Assembly: GCF_963678635.1 (NCBI RefSeq)
Contig: NC_087071.1
Coordinates: forward strand, 32,416,141-32,480,140
From: Symsagittifera roscoffensis
Lineage: Eukaryota; Xenacoelomorpha; Acoela; Convolutidae
Length of the DNA: 64,000 bases
Reading direction: 5' to 3'
Shown here: positions 12,601 to 26,300 of the stretch, piece by piece
Position numbering within the stretch: the first letter of the stretch is position 1
Layout: each line of letters starts with the position of its first letter
Made by a program: the position numbers and the translations under genes
The notes under the pieces: generated by a model
Seen by the model: the letters and a program-made list of their open reading frames with translations, nothing else
The model's database searches: none
What the model was told of the DNA's origin: nothing

Positions 12601-14297
12601 ACGGTTAAGTTTTAAAACGGGGATCTGAAATCGACTATACTGTTCAAAATTTTTTTCATTAAAAATCCATTATAATTGATTATTATCCGTGAAACTCCAG
12701 TGCGGTAAATGTTATGTGCGGCCGTTGAATAGACAACAGTGTCAATAGACATGTCAGTAAGCAGAAAAAAATTTCAGTTTCTATATCTAAGGCAATCGAT
12801 TTCTGCAAAATCAAAAAAACCACCCATTAGTCTCTAGACATTTCCAAAAAACTTTGTTAAGCATAATGTTATCTCAATTCTCAAGTGAATTTGAAAACTT
12901 TTGAATTGATATTTCTGATTGGGTGTAAAAGGATATCAAATGCGAAATGATATTCTTTCCGCCCAATCTGAAATATCAATTAAAAAATCAATTTTGGAGA
13001 TTTGAGATAATATTATGCAAAACAAAGTTTTTTGGAAATTAAGTAGTGATTATAAGTAGTAAGGTTGGCTCAATTTAGTAGCGTTTAAAATTTGTAGCAT
13101 ATTAGACAAAATCATACAAATAAATTTTGAGCCACAAGGTGTTAACCAATCGTTTTCACAATCCAGAGCAGGGGCGGATCTAGGATTTTCTCGAGGGGGG
13201 GGGGGGCGGATTTTCGAAAAATTTTCCAAAATTTTGACGACCTTTTTTTTTTTTTAGGTCGACCAAATTGATTTTTCGAGCTCTCCCAAAGCACTGTTTT
13301 TGCCCCTATTTTGAAAAAACAGTCAAAAAAGCCGTTTTGGGCACTTTTTGAAAAATTTTGGCAAAAAAATTGCGTTTTTTTGGCGCGCGCTTCCCCTCAA
13401 AGTTAGTATATATTGGCGCCGAAGGCGCCTTTAGAAAAATTTTAGGGTCGGTCCGCCAAAAATGGATTTCTGAAAAAGTATCAAAGGGGGTACCCTTTGG
13501 GTCGGCAGGGGGTCGAATCCCTGAGGGGGGAGGCGTCCGCTCCCCCCGCCCCCCCCCCCCTAAATCCGCCCCTGATCCAGAGAAACCTTGCCAGTTTCAT
13601 GATGAGTTTAGACTAAACTTCTCTCTGTATATCATGAGGTTTTACTGCGTGTTAGTATATATAGATTCGTTTGTTCCCCCGGCTCTTTAAACGGCTTACT
13701 CAACTTTGTTGACTTTTTGCAAAGTGAAAATGTTTCATCGTGCTTAAGTTTATGGTCGGAAAAAAATTCAACGAGATCTGTCGCAGTTACGGAGAAAAAG
13801 AACAAAAAATGGGGTCCTGCAACTTTTTCATTTGAATTGACAGTTAGAAATCTTCTGTTTCACTCTCATTTCAAGTCCCATAATCAATATTACTAATTTT
13901 CTGAAGCAATAAAATCAGCTAAATGTTTTTTCATCAGTGCATCGTTTTAAACTCATTAAAATTTCTGATTTTATTGAGTACTTTTATAGGTCGTGGTGAT
14001 ATTTTTTCATGAAAAAAAATCTTTAAATTTGGTTCACACTCAGTTTTGTTTTTTCGCGGTTTGCATTTTGAGTTTTTTCAAATTCTTTTCATTTCCTTTG
14101 TTGAAAGGAAGGCAAACTCCACTATCAATCAGCAAAAGTGAAAAGGTAACAAAAAACGTGATCGAGTTCTAATTTGATTGCCAGATTTCAATGCTAAAAT
14201 ATTTTATTAATTGTTCCTGTTTTCTCGAATTGAGTTAACTCTACCAAAAAAGCACCAATCAAAAATTGTTCGTGAAACTCAAAAATATTTAGGGATA

Positions 14298-14328
<31 letters not shown>

Positions 14329-17300
14329 TCTTTTTAATATTCGAAAGTTGAACTTTTTTCAAAGAACTAGTCTTTATTTCTACTTCTCTACGTTAGTTTT
14401 CTTCCAATTGTCGGGTATGTTAAAAAAGTATGCAAAAAATTCATTTTCAAAAGATCAAGGCTTCGTTGACAATTTTCTATCGATTGAGGCTGAATTGAAG
14501 CTGAATTTTTAATGAATGAACAAAAAATAATGGGATGATTTAATAGAAACTCTACAAAATAAGTTTGAAAAAAATACAATTAAAATTTTAGATGACTTGT
14601 GTGAACTGGTTGAATTTAGGATTTATACGGTTTTAAGTCAAACACTTGTGATAGACAGGGGCTAAACAATAGAAGTTAATATTTTGCAGTTTATTTCCAG
14701 TATCCGTTTACGAAACAGGCGCATGCGCATCTTTTGTGACACTATTGAAATATTTTCAATTTCAATGAAGGCTATTCGAATTCAACGTTGAAAAACTCCT
14801 GCAGAACTGAAAAGGAACTAGTTTTTGATATTTACGTTTTAAGCCAACTTCTGTCAAAAAAGCCCATTTTATCGTGTACACTTTCATGGTCCGAAACATT
14901 TTCAGTGTGATCTATCACAATTAAGGAGAAAAAAATGCAAAAAATGGGGCAATACATTTTCTTCTTTGTCGCTGCATTTCATTTGAATTGAAAGTTAGAA
15001 ATTTTCCGTTTTACTCTCATTTCAAGTCCCAAAATCATTGTTACTAATTCTCTGAAGCAAAAAATTAGATAAATTTTTTTGAAAACTGAATCGTTTTCAT
15101 GAGTGCATCTTTCTGAACTCATTAGGTGTATCAAACTTATTGACTACTCTTATATAGGTAGTGGTGGTTTTTCTTCAGGAAAAAATCTTAAAGTTTGATC
15201 ACGCTCAGTTTTGGCTTTTCAAGATTCGAGTTTTGATTTTGTTTACTTCATTTCCTTTGTTAATAGAAGGCAAAATGCACTACCAATCAACAAAAGTGCA
15301 AAGGTTCCAAAAAAATGAGAATTTTAATTAAAAAAAATGAGACTTTTATTTTAATTAGCATATTTCCTTTGATCCTGTTCTCTCAAATTGGGTTAATTTT
15401 ATCAAAAAAGCACCAAACAAATTGTTCGTGAAAATGAAAAATTTTTAGGGGCAATGATGTTTTTTAAATAAAAGTCAAAAGGTGAAGTTTTTTTCAAAAA
15501 CAAGTCAGGTTTTTTTTCTGTTTTTCTGCGTTCATTTTTTTCTAACTGTCAGCTGGCTATGTTTAATTTAAAATTCATTACAAAAATATCCATTATCAAA
15601 AGATCAAAGCTAGATTGACAAATTTTTATTGACTGAAGCTGAATTTTTACTTAATGAATAAAAAACCGTTTGATGATTTAATATAAACTCTCCAAAAAAA
15701 GTTCAAAAAATTACAGTTAAATTTTTAGGTGACTTGTGTGAAATGGTTGAATTTAGGATTTATACTGTTTCAAGTCAAATGGTTGTAATAGAAAGGGCTA
15801 AACATTAGAAATTAAGTTTTTTTTGCAGTTCAATTTCAGCATCCGTTTAGGAAGCGGGCGCATGCGCATCTTTTGTGGCACTATTGAATGGTTTTCACTT
15901 TCAATGAAGGCTATTCAAAGCCCAACGCTATAAAGTCTTTTAAATTGCTGAAACTGAGACGTTTCTGTTTACCAAGGGGCAAACATTTTTGACCGTATTT
16001 TGTTGTTGAGTTATGAAACCAAGCTTATAACGGTGTACCATGATCAATGACCAAATTCTAAAAAAAGGAAATTTGAAAAGTTGAAACTGAACTTTTAATA
16101 AAAAACTGAAATTCGTAAGTTAATCTCTTCAATAAGAGTACCAAAAGTACCAAGAAAAGTTACAGCTAATTGTTTGTTCTTGTTTTTTTGCTACTTCACA
16201 TCTGCTCATGATTTTATGCTTCAAGGAAAACTTGAACATAAAGTGGGGATAGGCTTCAAATGTATTATTTTTTTACCTATAAGTTGCCAATTCCGACAAA
16301 AACTCAAAAACCATTCGTTGGCATATTAGAGTAAGCGAGCTATATGTATCTTTTCTTTTTCTTTTCTTGTAGTTTTTAAAAAGCGAGATTAGAACTTTCT
16401 ATTGAAATTAGGTTAATTTCATGTTTAATGCATTCCTAGTTTTTTTTCACCGACGTTTTGTATTCAATTTTACAATCTCAATATGACCTATGCATGTAAG
16501 AACAGTTTTGTTGAACTTACGGCACTGTAAATTAGGAAAACAAATCCGGAATCTTTGGCTCGTAAATACGAAATAGATCAAAAAACGTTTAACAATATGG
16601 GTTTTGTAACGGATTTTGAAATTGTTTTTTTTTTGCCTCAGACTTTACGACCCAACTGGCCTATATACTGACTCAGCTGAACGTGATTAATGTTGGAGTG
16701 TCAACACAAGAGGCGACGAATATGGAAACTGTGGTTCTAGTTTTCACGAGGATCTAACTGCGTGTAGCCAAGAAAACGAGAGGTATTTCGGATCTATTTA
16801 ATAATTACACCTACCCCCTTTCAAGAACGGGGGGGGGGGGGCTGTTAAGTAGATTAAGACCAATCAGAAAGCAGCACAACTTGAATTATTAATAGAACAC
16901 TCTAGAGGTCAATTTACTGCTTTTATTTATAGGAATGATAATTCATTACTAGATACCAAAGGGGGCAACTGTTAAGTAGATCCGGTAATTTATTATTCAA
17001 TGCACCCCTCAACAATTTTTCATTCATAAAATTTGTTTCCCTGCTGAGAACAAGTCCAGCGCACAATTTTGATTGAATTCTAGCTAATTTCAGAGACAAG
17101 TCACAAATTAAGGACTCAATTTGAAGTTCCATCTCAGATCAAAATTTGGTTTGGGATTACTATTACAATTAAAAGCAAGTGCTACACGCGTAACGGAATT
17201 TTTTAAACAAATTTTGCGGAGGCCAGAGTCTCAAAACACCGGTATGCGCCAAAAATCTCGAGCAATCGACGTCATTTAAACTGCTGAAAATTCATGAAAT

Positions 17301-20300
17301 GTCACTTTTTTTTCAGACAAGTATGAATAACGAATTTTTTTTTGATCCAAGATTTTTCTTTCGACTGCCTCAAACGACTAAAAGGCAGCAGAACGACTAA
17401 AATGGACTATTTAAGTGACAGATGAAAACAATTTATATAAAAAATTCGACCAAGAACAAAATTCTGTAATTATTCAGAGTTCGGAAAAGTTTGTCAGAGT
17501 TATGAAAAATTAGATGCAAAATATATCACCTGTCCCTATACTTCGACCTCGAACGATCATTTGAGTTGTGTTAATAAAAAAGACATTTTAAATTCAATCA
17601 GAAGCTCAGGCGTTGAACAGTAAATTTAAATAGCAATTTTTGATCACATGAAAATGCAATTGCAGGTGCGGCAAGCTCATGTGCGCGTTTGACAGTGGAG
17701 CTGAGCCCATTTCTTTATTCAATGTTTGGCGGTTCAGCGTGAGCTATAGCAGTTTCAGATGTTATACGATTGGATGGCTGTTTCCTTCTATGGATGTCGC
17801 TGATGATTGGGCTTATGTGCGCAATGGCATCTGGTGTGCTGAAGATAGTTTCTGTCACGACAGACAATGTACTCACATATCTGAAATACCCGCACTCACA
17901 ACTTGTCCTTTGTAAGTTATAACAAACAATAGTATCGAAGGCTATGATTAAATGCAGCAAGACTGCTCGTATATCAGGGCGAAGCTCTGAAAGTTCTGAC
18001 TGCACGTTACGGCCAAATTAAAAAGTTTTTTTTTTGTCCAAAAAATTCACTAACTACTATTCCAATTGTTTTTAAAAAAAAAACAGTTTCGACTTAATTT
18101 TCAGTACTGTAGCACTTACTGTGAAAATGTTGTCAGTATAATTTGTAAAAAGCTTGCATCAGTTAAAACAAAAGGAGCTCGGTTCAACAAAAAAAGAGTT
18201 TTTTGGTTCATTTTTCCCAATTTAAATACTAGCAAAGCAATCGAGATGTGCCCTTTTATCATTACTTATCTTATTACATTGGAGTTCTGAGCGCCAAAAA
18301 TTTGAAATTTACCATCTAAAAATTTGTATCTCATACATGAGGAAAATTACATCCTACTGTAAAACATTGAAACTCGCATTCCATTTCATGATTCCTAGGT
18401 CGTGGTCTCGGAATGATATAGCTTGTTTACTACCCGGAGATGCGCACCCCCTTTCATCGCGGATGAATTGTCCCCATATACTACTCATCTGCGCTAAATT
18501 AAAATCTGTTATTAAAGTTCTTGAGACTCATGCCGTAAACGGCCCAAAGTTAATATTCCGATAACTTGAACTGTAATTTATGCGATTGAATCTGATTGGC
18601 TAAATTTAGCTTATCGAACTCAACGATATCAGGCATTTCAAAAAACATATTATGTTGTCAAACAATCAAGTTAAATTCAAGTCACTAGTTTCAAATCCCA
18701 TCAAATTAATTTCAAATTATTTTCAAGTAAAAAATTAATAGTTCAACATCTTGAAATGAAACTATTTTGATTCTACTTGGATGGCTAAAATTAGCCAATC
18801 AAATTTCAGTAGCAACTCAATGTTTTGTTCCTAATTTTGAGTCGATTTATTAACAAGCCGAATCGGCTAAAATATAGAAGAAAAGTTTGGTAAAACTTTT
18901 TATAATTATTTCAAATTAGCTGCAGAATTTAACCATAGAAACACAGAAAATAGTTTCAGTGAAAAAACGACCACTTTTTCAACTGCACAAAATTCGTCCT
19001 GTTAGAAATCGGGAACAGAATAAAGTGATTGCAATTGTATTGAGTTAGGACCGAGTTGGTTAACTCATAGAGTAATTTCGGATAGGGTACACCGTCTGCT
19101 CGTCACGCTATCTTATTTTCGGCCGGATAGATTCGTGCAACTTCTTAGTCTAATACCGATCCTAATCTTACTCTTATACTATCTAGTCTCAGGTTGTTTA
19201 ACTAGTCTCTGCTAGGCTCAATAGATCTAGGGTATACTGGTTTATTGCGGCTGCTGAAGTGCTCGGGAGAGTCCAACTAATTTCTAAGTTAAATTCAAAT
19301 CTCTCTGGTGCTGAAATTACAAGTAACTTCAGCACTTACAAATAAGTGGGTTGTTAGTTAGATGGATCATGATTGGTTAATATTAAATACTTTACATTGG
19401 TAAAATATCTAAATTATCCAATCATAAAATGTAGTTTAGATCAGGTTCCACCCATCCGGGTTTTACAGAGTTTTTTAGAATAGTTCTTCTGCAATTCGAA
19501 GGATGGATGATGGACGTTGGTGTTTGGCGAACATCTTATTTCTTCTGATTCCTTTTTGTTAAAGAAGTTCCAGGAAGCTGGAGTTAGAGACATAAGACGT
19601 TGTGTCTTCTAGTGACAACGACTAAGTCTTCGCAACAAACTCAAATCTGATTTCAGAATGGTTGGCTATGTCAGGTTTTTCTGTTCTGCGTGGAGAACTT
19701 CTTTTGTGTCTGATCTAGTTTGGGAATGGCGTGGAGATTGTGCGTGGAGGGGATGCCTGGTTACTCGGATCTGTACGTATACTTGAACATCGAGGTGGTC
19801 ATTGGTCTAGTTCAATGAAGTCCTTTTCTGCGAAGTCAAGTCGTACTCTAAATCCTTTGAGTTGTGATTGTGAGTGGCATATCGATTGTGGTTGGTCATT
19901 CTCTCTCGAGTGTAGTGGGGTCGTTTTGTCTTTAGATGTTCGTCCTTGGTGTTGTATTCTGATCTATGTATTGCATAATGTAATTTACATTTTATAAAAC
20001 ATTTATTAGTTTAATATTTTTTAATTATGATTTTAGTTAGTTGTTTTCACAAAAGCTTTTTGTTTTAGTTCGGTTATTTTGAAGAGTTACTCACACTTGA
20101 GTAGCTCTTATTAAAAATAGAGGTGTGGTCACAAAGCGTGGATGTAGCACGGTGGGTTAGGCCGGCTATAGAGCATGCTCAGGACGTCCTTCCTGGTGGG
20201 TTAGGCCAGGAGTGGGAGTATGATTTCATGCGGTTTTTGTGAGGGGTCCTGTTATGTGACAACGTTTTATGTTGGGTTTGTTGTGGTTTTTCTTATGTCT

Positions 20301-23300
20301 TGTTGGTTATGTCCTTTTTCCAAAAAGCAAATTGTTTGTGGTATGGGTTTGTCTTTCGACTTTTTTGTGTTTTATTATTTCTTTCTTAGACTTTATAATA
20401 GTCTTCAAAAGAATAAATTATCCAGTTTTAAACTGGGTTAATCCGGTTTGGGTACCGTTGGTTTCCTTTTCTTAGTCATGCTGTTATTCTATGATTTGTG
20501 GTATTTAGTAAGCTGCGTTGGTTAGTTTTGTTTAGTATATGATTCCTTTCCAACCGGGTTAAAGGAAAGTTTGAAACATGTTATTATATGTTAGAGTTGT
20601 TGATTGTGAAAACTTGAAACTGAAATTCATTATTTTAAACAATTCTTCGTGGGCGAGCTGTGCGAGTGTGGATAGAATTTCTGTGCGAATAAATGAGAAT
20701 ATCAAAAGGTTAGTACTGCATTTGCATTTTATTAATTTACTGCATAGAATTTGGAAATTTACTGCTAGTTATGGGGGAATTTTAAGTTACAAATTTTCAT
20801 CATAATTAGATTTACTGCTTGTGGGGAAAATTTTAGAAATGAATTTATTGCATTGGTATTAAATTTATAAATTTATAAGTGTAAGAGATTAATAGAATTT
20901 TTGAAATCTGTTTGATGAATTTTGCGATTTTTATTTGTCTTTTGTGGTTTTTGTAGGTGATTGTCGGATGAAGGCTAAAAATCTAAAGAAAACATGAATA
21001 AAGTATGGTGAGTTTTTTAATATTTTAATTAGTTAGTAATATTCATTTAATTCATACTTACCTGTTAGTCGTCGGGGAAAAAACCGTGGGGGAAGATGTC
21101 GTGAATTAGTTCTGAAGTTGTTAGTAGTTTAGCTAAGATGCGGATGATATTTTTAGTTTGAAGCAGTGGCCAAAGTAATTGAAGTGCCTTAATAGTGGTT
21201 AGTTCTTCAGTGCCAACTGCAAACTCATAAGGTGTGTTTTGGATTAGATTATATAATTTGTGATTGAATTTAGTGTTGTGGATGAATTCTAAAATTGGGA
21301 TTTCTATAGGTTGTACAAACTCGTGCGGGATAAGGAAGGGTCGGGATTCTTCTGCGTTGAAGGTCTTGGTGATGGGACAAAAGATATACATTTGGGTTAT
21401 GGGATCATAACTTCGAAGAATACCATGGAGGTTAGTGTCTTTAATACAATATGTGAAATTTAGGAAAAATGGTGAAGTGTATTTGGAATTAATGAATTGA
21501 AAACGATGGTGTGGTTGTCTAGAGGGTGTGTGTAGGTCAAAGTGATTTTGGATGAAGCGATAATAACTATATGTGTGGGTTTGTTTAGTGCGCAACATAA
21601 TATCGTGTGAGCAGTGTAAATCTCTTTCGTGTGGTGCAAGGAAATGAAAGGTTAGTGAAAATATTTGGAAGCGTTCTTTAAAACTTTCGTATGCTTGTGT
21701 GTCTGTTAGTGCTTCTGAAATAATGTGATCAAACTTTCGGTCGAAGATGTTTAGTGTGAATGTATATGGTGTCTTGATGAAAAATTTCTCGGTAATTTGT
21801 GGATTAGCGAAGCGATCGTCGTCTAAGAATTGATCTTGGTTAGCTCTGATGATGTTGTGATCATAGTATTCGAGTGTATATTCGTTAGCTCTAGGTGCAG
21901 TGTGTGTTTTTAGTGATTTTTTATATCCAACGTAAGTAAATTGTCTAGCGGTTAGTGGTGTAGTGAGTCGATATAGCATGTCCGTATTTCGCTCTATATC
22001 GATGTGAGTGTTAGATAAAGGTAAGCAAAGAGGGTTAGTAAAATGATAATATGAGGTCCAAGAGAGAGTGGGCATTAAAACGTATTCATCTACAAAGTTG
22101 CGTGTTTCGTTAGTGTCGTGGGGGGTGTTTAAGGTGTATTGTGGGAATGAGGGTAAGGTGATGGCTAAAAATTCTTTTGTGTTAGTATGCTTGGGGTGGT
22201 TGATGTATTCACGGGCTGTTCCTGGTTTTGCTGGGAAAGGATGGTTGGGGAACTTTCTTTTAAAAGTGCGGTAAGCTCTATTAGTGTTGAGTGAAGATTC
22301 AGATGATGTGGATGATGGTGCTAATGATTCAGTGTAATTTGAAGAGGGTGTAGGGGTAGGGGGGTTGGATGAATTTATAGTGGAGGAGATTTGGTTTATG
22401 GTTGGGGTATTAAGGTGGTAGGGTTGTTGTTGGAGGGTAATAAAATTATCTAGCTCTGGGGAGATTCGGGGGGTGTCTGGAGAATGAGATGATTGGTCAG
22501 AATGGTATGAGGAGTAGGTTGGGGTAACTTGGGAAGCATAAGAGGGTGTGGAAGTGATTGGGTCAGGGTTATTGGATAATATGGGTTGAAAAGGGGGTTG
22601 AGAAAAATTAGAAGAGTTATGAAAATTATTGGATGGGGATGGTTCTGAGTCGGCAAATTCATCGGGGGTTTCAATATTCGGGTTATTGAGTTGTGAGATG
22701 GAATATAAAACTGAGATGTGTGAATTAGTGTCGGAATTCATGCCTGATGTTACATTACTAGATGGAAAATCGGGTGGCGGAAAAGCAAAAAGTGGTATTA
22801 TTGGGATTGGAGAGGTAAGATTGGTTGGGTATGAATTTGATCGGTGTAGTGATCCAAGTTGGCGGCTCATCGTGGGCTAAAAAAATGATTATTTTGAGAC
22901 TGAAAAGCGGTGGTATGGGGTTGTTCAATAATTTGTTCATAAGTATTATCATCTTGTGACTGGTGTGTCATTATATGTTGAATGGGACTTTGTGATGTGG
23001 TGAGTCGAAAATTTGGATTATGTGTGATGGCTAAGTTTCGAAAATTTCGTGGGACTAGGGATAGTGGATGGTTATTTGGTAGGGGTGGTAATTGTGGTGC
23101 CGTTGGCGTTATGTCTACATTGTTATGTTCTTCGTCGTACGTATTTTGTCGTGTTGTTATTTTTGTGTTATATTCTTTTATTTGTGCGTCTAAAAGAATT
23201 TTGTTTATAGATGTAGAAAAGATTCCAAAAAATCCTGCAAATAGTATGCGTGCTACACTTGCTTGTCTGTTTACTTGTGTGTGTATAGCACATGTGTTGT

Positions 23301-26300
23301 AGATTCCTTTTAAAAGTGAGAAAAGAAATCCAATAAAGTTAAACATTGCGTATAAAATAGTCAATTTTTCTAAGATGTAGTAGGGCCATCCTAGAAAATC
23401 GAGGATCTCATTTTTGAGTGTAACAAAGCTAAAAATGTTAATTGGTGATATATCTTGGGGACGGTATTTTTCACCGTTTAGATATATATAATCTTTAATG
23501 TCTTTAAAATATCCGCTGTAGTCTTGCGTGTAGATATCGGCAAATCCTGCGGTTTCTGCAAGTTTGCGTAAATTTTGGTCTATTGATTGTCTTTGTATAG
23601 TGTCCATTTGTGTTAATAATTCTTGGAATTGTTGTGTTCTAATGTGATGTTGAATATCTGATTTTGAATAGATTCCTATTGATTGTAAGTCTATATTTGG
23701 GTTTCGAGCAATAGCGCGAATGCTTTCTGGTGAAAATTTTTTGAGTGATTGCATTAATGTGGGATATGGAGTGAGAAGATAATATTTATTTTCATCAGGG
23801 TTTAGTTGTACTACATTGTGGCTGTTTTCTGATCCACATGGGACTGCGGTATCCCAGAAATAGGTTCTTCGTGAAAGTGTATCCACGAAATGTACTTTAT
23901 TCTTATAAAAGATAGGGATTCTTTTATAACATCGTTTATCTTCAAAAACGTATAGTGGTGATACTTTTTTAGTACAAGTATAAAACCATAAGATGTTTCC
24001 TTCATAGTCTAAAAAATTTGATCTATTTCCAGATAATAAGTATCCTGCATAGGGTATTTTTAATACTGCTAGTGCAAGTGATTGTAATATTTGTGTTCGT
24101 TCTAATTCGCATAGGTGGTGTAGTGTTTCTAATTCGGAGAGTGACATTTCTTGAAAAATTCGGCTAATTGTATAATCTAGTTTCATATCTAAATGAATAT
24201 CATAGTGGATATTACCGAAATATGTAGTATTCATTAGTGATAATTCTTGTAAGCGTGTGCTTCTGGTGTCATGGGGTTTTAGATGTCCACCAGGTTGTCC
24301 GTTGCTTTTTTCAAAATTAACTGGTATATAGGATGTTCCTTCGTTTAGAGGATGACCTGTGGCATATGGGTCGATTTTTACTTTTCCAGTGGTCATGTCG
24401 AATCCTTTTTCGTATTCAACTAATATTTCAGAGTATTGTGTTCTGTGAAGTGGATTCCTGTATTTACATGCAAGTTCTGTTTCTTGATATATTTGAAAAC
24501 GTGTCAATTTATTTTCTATATTGTCTATGTTTCTAAAATTAGAACTTAGTTTTCGTGATGGATGGACTTGTTCATATGGAATTGATTGTATAAAATATTT
24601 TTCGTGAAATTTTATCATACGAGCGTGTATTTTTGCTACTTGAAATGTTGTACATGTATCTTCGGGGAACCAAACAATTGTTGCTTGTGTTCTCGTTGTA
24701 GGGTCGCAATAACCTTGATCATTTTTACAAGGTAATCGGATTCCTTGATAGATCATTGTATTATCTGATAAATCTCGTGTTAGTTGTATTTTTTCGAGTT
24801 GTATTTTCCAATCGAAAAACATTATTTCTTGGTATCCTTTATTTTTTGTGTCTGCTTTGCAGTTTGATGGGTCATTTATACCAATGTGTGGTATCCAATG
24901 TTTATCGTGTAGGTCATAGGTTAATCGTCCGTGTGCGCCGTTATACGGGTATTTTTCGTCTAGTTTTATATGTCCTTGGTGTCTTTCAAGTTGTGATTGA
25001 TGTACAGAGTCTGAAAAAACTTGAAAATTAACTAATTTTCTTTGGGAGTTTTTATTTTGTGTGATGTTTAGTCTAAGTAATTCATTTTTACAATCGTCGG
25101 GATTGAGATGTAAAAGACGTTCTATATTACTTTGATAGAATGCTTCATGGTCAAGTCGGTTTTTGTTTCCATTCGAGACTTGTGAACAATGTACTTTCTT
25201 TTCGGAAAATGTTGCTGTGAATTTATAACCTGTAACTGTTGTTGCTCGGGCTTTTGAATAGAGTGTTGCTATTACATCTGTGGTTTCTATAGCTTGTGGT
25301 TCTGTTTCACATTGTGATACTTGATTTATTGCATATTTGTGTAGTGTTTTTTGTTCATTTTCTTCACAATCGTAATGTGTTACTAATAAATCTTGTGGTC
25401 CTGTACGAGGAGAAGGGTTGATGTTTTGATTTGAGATTACTAGAAAAAGGAGTTGGAGAAAAATTAATAATTTTAGAATATACATGTGTATGATAATCCT
25501 GAGTATGGATTATAAAATGTAATGTAGCCAATTGTGTTTTTGGTATATCTGTCGTATTTGTATATTACTTCAGTAGTTATAAACGGTGGTGGTAGTGATT
25601 GAGCTGTTATGTTAGGTGGATTTAATGGGTAGGGATGTTGGGTAATATTATTTAACTTAACTGTGATTTCAAACTTTAATTGTAAACTGTTTTGTTGGAG
25701 TATTTGAATATTGTGATCACGGATATCGTTGTGAATATCTTGGCGATATTGTAATCTATTAAGTGCCCAGTTATGAAGGCGATTACTTTCTAGATGTTGT
25801 CCAAATAATGGTGGAGGTGCTGTAAATGTATTCCAATCTAGTCTTAAAGGAATATTTATTGATGATTGTTCTCGATATCTGGCGTCGAGATTATTTGGAA
25901 AATTTAAGTTAAAAGGTGGTGGTGAAATCTGGCTTATTGATGGTGTTGATGGTAGTGATAATGTTTCTGGTAGTGATGAGGATGTTGTTGTATCCGTAGA
26001 AATATCTATGGGGTCATTGACTAAATTTGGTTCACCTTGTGTAAATGAATGTGTAGTCCAATATGGAAATCGTGATGTTTGGTTTGTGGGGTTGAAAGGA
26101 TTTTCACGTATTTGCTCAGATGTTGGTGTTGAACCTAAGTAATCTGATGGTAGGCTTGAGGTGCTACGTTGTGAAAGAAGCGTAGGGGTTTCTGGTAATA
26201 TACCAATGGGGTTTTCTGGAGTGTTTTGTGATGGGGATTGAGGTATATCAAAATGAACTCGGGGAGTTTGAAAATTTCTGTTTCGTCGAGGATGTATAAT

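Noticed and set aside
13358-13690. 110-residue open frame
   Set aside because: It runs from inside the hAT MITE through its G/C tracts and over the target duplication into flanking intron, so it is a by-product of the insertion.
17715-18005. Minus-strand 96-residue frame opposite ADAM exon D
   Set aside because: It is antisense to a well-supported exon and extends into the inverted hairpin repeat. It has no independent support.
22068-25031. Plus-strand frames inside the env and post-env region (for example 22,982-23,302 and 24,756-25,031)
   Set aside because: They are shadows of the long minus-strand frames, hydrophobic because they are the complement of polar A-rich codons.
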